From positions 3,890,643-3,954,642 of the forward strand of contig NW_004955416.1 of assembly GCF_000276665.1 (NCBI RefSeq): a DNA stretch of 64,000 nt, read 5' to 3'. The notes beneath the pieces are model-generated. The model was not told the DNA's origin. It did no database searches and was given only the letters and a program-made list of their open reading frames with translations. The DNA comes from Chinchilla lanigera. Its lineage: Eukaryota; Chordata; Mammalia; Rodentia; Chinchillidae. A program made the translations under genes and the position numbers. Below are positions 63,966 through 64,000 of the stretch, in pieces. Position 1 is the stretch's first letter, and every line of letters starts with the position of its first letter.

Positions 63966-64000
63966 AAACATGAGCAGAGAAAGACAAGCCCTGTGTGACA

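Larger units (their letters stand above)
29358..64000 (+). other. Long downstream CDIN1 intron, at least 34.6 kb
   Basis: It begins with donor gtaagg after the Trp-Asn-Arg codons. No exon for the expected C-terminal residues (starting FGPGLVIYWYGF in human as I recall) was recognised up to 64000, so the intron runs off the window. Apart from the repeats and candidate regulatory stretches listed separately, the intervals 42260-43960, 44560-50770, 51240-54110, 57100-58520 and 62000-63170 contain AT-rich single-copy-looking sequence with no gene that I can support. Confidence 0.75.

Overview
This window is mammalian nuclear DNA, almost certainly from a rodent. It has split exons with GT-AG introns, B1-like (7SL-derived) and ID-like (tRNA-derived) SINEs with target-site duplications, ID+B1 composite (B4-like) SINEs, decayed LINE-1, LINE-2 and MIR copies, ERVL/MaLR LTR elements and many microsatellites. 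The young SINE type (tRNA-like head reading 'ggctggggatttagctcagc', short A-rich tail) suggests a non-murid, ID-rich rodent, perhaps a hystricognath. I cannot fix the species.

The only gene I can support is CDIN1 (C15orf41, CDAN1-interacting nuclease 1) on the + strand. Five consecutive internal coding exons are present: 11560-11639, 11986-12035, 16364-16431, 28585-28650 and 29252-29357. They join in frame and match my recollection of residues 116-239 of the 281-residue human protein, including the PD...ExK residues of a PD-(D/E)XK nuclease fold and two residues (L178, H230) reported mutated in congenital dyserythropoietic anaemia type Ib. I did not find the N-terminal exons or the last about 42 codons, so 1-11559 and 29358-64000 are read as parts of flanking introns. 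The downstream intron is at least 34.6 kb.

The most notable sequence-level observation is that the intron at 12036-16363 looks like a minor (U12-type) spliceosomal intron. It has donor GTATCCTTT and a perfect TTCCTTAAC branch element 13 nt before the acceptor AG.

Layout. 1-11.5 kb: upstream intron with GT/GA microsatellite, L1M remnant, two Tigger-like DNA transposon remnants, an MLT2-like LTR and L1 pieces. 11.5-16.4 kb: three exons and the U12-type intron, which holds two MIRs. 16.4-28.6 kb: a 12.2-kb intron with an L1 3' end, three young SINEs and a recent 105-bp tandem duplication. 28.6-29.4 kb: the two exons carrying the presumed nuclease residues. 29.4-64 kb: a long intron with two LINE-2 ORF2 remnants, a decayed L1 nested with several SINEs, AT-rich hairpins, an almost complete MaLR element at 58.5-60.65 kb plus a solo LTR, and several repeat-poor stretches that could be conserved regulatory DNA (MEIS2 is the neighbouring gene in human).

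I see no bacterial, phage, CRISPR or other novel system. All long ORFs outside the exons look like chance or repeat-derived reading frames.
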